From: Emcibacter sp.
Lineage (GTDB): Bacteria > Pseudomonadota > Alphaproteobacteria > Sphingomonadales > Emcibacteraceae
Direction: 5' to 3'
DNA: 8,763 nt
Assembly: GCA_023142175.1 (NCBI GenBank)
Contig: JAGLJX010000038.1
Location: forward strand, 1 to 8,763
Part shown: piece by piece, positions 7,338 through 8,763 of the stretch
How the letters are laid out: each line of letters begins with the position of its first letter
Position numbering within the stretch: position 1 is the first letter of the stretch
Notes under the pieces: model-generated
The model's input: the letters and a program-made list of their open reading frames with translations, nothing else
Told to the model about the DNA's origin: nothing
Databases searched by the model: none
Program-made: the position numbers and the translations under genes

Positions 7338-8763
7338 ATGGCTGATAAAGTGGCTGGGACAGAAGATAAAACAACATCAAAACAGGAAGACACAACAGAT
7401 AGTCCTCTGATTGATTCTTCTGAAAGTAGTGTGAAACAAATGCTCACCGATGCCAAGGAACGGGGCTATATCACCTATGACGCCCTGAACAAGGCTTTAC
7501 CTCAGGGAGAAATGTCCTCTGAAAAAATTGAAGACATAATGACCATGCTGTCCGAGATGGGCGTCAATGTAGTTGAAGAGGCGGACAGCGAAGAAACCGA
7601 GGAAACCCCGGAAAAAGAAACCAAGGCCAAACCTGATAAAGATAAAGCAGCGGCAAAACCCGCCAAGGCGGTTGCTGACCGCACCGATGACCCGGTTCGG
7701 ATGTACCTTCGGGAAATGGGTAGCGTTGAGCTATTATCCCGCGAAGGCGAAATTGCCATAGCCAAACGTATTGAGGCCGGTCGTGAAACCATGATCGCGG
7801 GCCTGTGCGAAAGCCCGCTAACCTTTCGGGCATTGGTTGAATGGTCGGTAATGCTGGAAGAAGAAGATATCCCTCTACGCGATGTGATTGACCTTGATGC
7901 TATGTATGGCATTGATCCTTCCGATGAGAATGAGCCTCCAGAATCAAAAGAAGAAACTGAAGGAAAATCTGAAGGAACTGAAGAAACTGAAGGAACTGAA
8001 GGAACTGAAGGAAAACCAGAAGAACCTGGAGCTGAAAACGGTGAAGAAACTTCTTCCGATGAAGAAGAAGAAGACGATGATGATGACGAAGACAATACTG
8101 TCTCCCTTGCCGTTATGGAAATAGCTTTGATCCCACAGGTTCGGGAAATATTCGGCAACATCCGCAAAGTTTATAAAAAGTTTTCAAAACTTCAGGATGC
8201 CCGTCATGAGGCTAGCCTGAAGAGTGAGACGCTCGGTGCTTCACAGGAAAAACGCTATCGCAAGCTCAGTGACGAACTTATTGTTCTCATGAAAAGCCTG
8301 CGCCTGAACAACAATAGAATTGAATCCCTTCTGGAGCAGCTTTACGCCCTCAATAAACGCATGATGGCGCTTGAAGGTAAAATGTTTCGCCTGGCGGAAC
8401 GTTATAAAATCAAGCGTGAAGTTTATCTGAAAAATTATCAGGGCCGGGAACTGGAACCGGGCTGGATCGATACGGTCGCCGGGAATTCTGGCAAAGGCTG
8501 GGCCGATTTTGCGGAAAAAGAACGCGAAGTCATCAACAATATGCGCGGTCAAGTAGTTGATATCGCTCAGGAAGTTGGGCTTTCCGTCGACGAATTCCGC
8601 GTGATTGTCAATATGGTCCAAAAGGGTGAAAAAGAAGCCCGTATAGCGAAAAAAGAAATGGTTGAAGCCAATCTTCGGCTGGTGATCTCAATCGCCAAAA
8701 AATATACCAACCGGGGTCTGCAGTTCCTTGACCTTATTCAGGAAGGCAATATCGGTCTGATGA
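7338..8763 (+). CDS. rpoD: RNA polymerase sigma factor RpoD (sigma-70), N-terminal part (cut by window edge)
   Basis: The first 475 codons of the housekeeping sigma factor are present; the frame is open at the right edge. Region 1.1 (about 29-82), which keeps free sigma off DNA, includes [21 protein letters not shown] charged linker with an Ala/Lys/Pro-rich stretch (about 83-114) follows. Region 1.2 (about 118-150) begins [11 protein letters not shown]. The non-conserved region runs from about 151 to 435; it carries an acidic low-complexity insert (about 198-252) and then helical segments such as [19 protein letters not shown] (268-286). Region 2.1 starts at [19 protein letters not shown] and continues to [15 protein letters not shown] at the edge. 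Regions 2.3-4.2, which melt the -10 and read both promoter boxes, lie outside. The start is set by GAGG seven bases upstream of the ATG. It follows dnaG after 57 bases. Confidence 0.98.
   Translation, partial: MADKVAGTEDKTTSKQEDTTDSPLIDSSESSVKQMLTDAKERGYITYDALNKALPQGEMSSEKIEDIMTMLSEMGVNVVEEADSEETEETPEKETKAKPDKDKAAAKPAKAVADRTDDPVRMYLREMGSVELLSREGEIAIAKRIEAGRETMIAGLCESPLTFRALVEWSVMLEEEDIPLRDVIDLDAMYGIDPSDENEPPESKEETEGKSEGTEETEGTEGTEGKPEEPGAENGEETSSDEEEEDDDDDEDNTVSLAVMEIALIPQVREIFGNIRKVYKKFSKLQDARHEASLKSETLGASQEKRYRKLSDELIVLMKSLRLNNNRIESLLEQLYALNKRMMALEGKMFRLAERYKIKREVYLKNYQGRELEPGWIDTVAGNSGKGWADFAEKEREVINNMRGQVVDIAQEVGLSVDEFRVIVNMVQKGEKEARIAKKEMVEANLRLVISIAKKYTNRGLQFLDLIQEGNIGLM
7950..8015 (+). 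repeat. In-frame 9-base tandem repeat (Glu-Gly-Thr) inside rpoD
   Basis: Units of GAAGGAACT and close variants run in frame. From 7971 to 8006 the codons read [12 protein letters not shown]. Flanking degenerate copies are EET at 7950-7958, then EGK at 7959-7967, and EGK at 8007-8015. Variants differ by one base (GAAGAAACT) or in the last codon (AAA). Gly is coded GGA throughout the repeat, whereas the rest of rpoD uses mostly GGC, GGT and GGG. That fits expansion by replication slippage. It encodes residues 205-226 of the sigma factor. Confidence 0.85.
8058..8093 (+). repeat. Run of twelve acidic residues inside rpoD
   Basis: Twelve consecutive codons are GAA, GAC or GAT, giving [12 protein letters not shown] (residues 241-252). 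The run closes the acidic low-complexity insert begun by the Glu-Gly-Thr repeat. Acidic stretches at this point of the non-conserved region are known in proteobacterial sigma-70, so the position is expected. Length and exact sequence probably vary between strains. Confidence 0.85.

Noticed and set aside
7502..8167. A 221-codon open frame on the minus strand with a long serine run
   Set aside because: It is the antisense shadow of rpoD. The serine and proline runs are only the complement of the GAA-rich acidic insert, and rpoD matches a known family over its whole length.
1..8763. Search for a novel accessory or defence system, mobile element or CRISPR array
   Set aside because: Every sizeable coding region belongs to a well-known core family in an expected order. 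No long terminal repeats, spacer arrays or integration genes are present.

Overview
This window looks like ordinary core chromosome from an alphaproteobacterium of moderate GC content. The evidence is the gene order: carA-carB-greA on one strand, and a GatB/YqeY-domain gene, dnaG and rpoD on the other. The protein signatures agree, including a CarB with the FDYCCCHA signature and a sigma-70 with a long acidic non-conserved region. I cannot name a genus from the sequence alone, and I saw no transposase, integrase, phage gene, tRNA, rRNA or CRISPR array.

Layout. Positions 1-4573 are read leftward: carA (pyrimidine/arginine carbamoyl-phosphate synthase small subunit), then carB (large subunit), overlapping carA by 8 bases. 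After a 94-base gap comes the first 21 codons of greA (transcript cleavage factor), cut by the left edge. Positions 4574-4838 are a 265-base divergent control region. It holds a credible promoter facing carA and another facing yqeY, with short repeats placed on or near both. Positions 4839-8763 are read rightward: a YqeY-family protein, dnaG (primase), and the first 475 codons of rpoD (housekeeping sigma factor), cut by the right edge just inside conserved region 2.

How it fits together. The rightward set is an alphaproteobacterial version of the macromolecular synthesis operon (rpsU-dnaG-rpoD in enterobacteria), with a YqeY-family gene in the place of rpsU. It links replication priming with transcription initiation. 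The leftward set makes carbamoyl phosphate for pyrimidines and arginine and ends in an RNA polymerase rescue factor.

No undescribed multi-gene system is visible. The points most worth a second look are small: an in-frame 9-base tandem repeat and acidic run in the sigma factor, a perfect stem-loop between dnaG and rpoD, and the paired repeats on the carA and yqeY promoters. The rpoD reading frame is open at the right edge and has no stop codon in view. It was found by direct translation.
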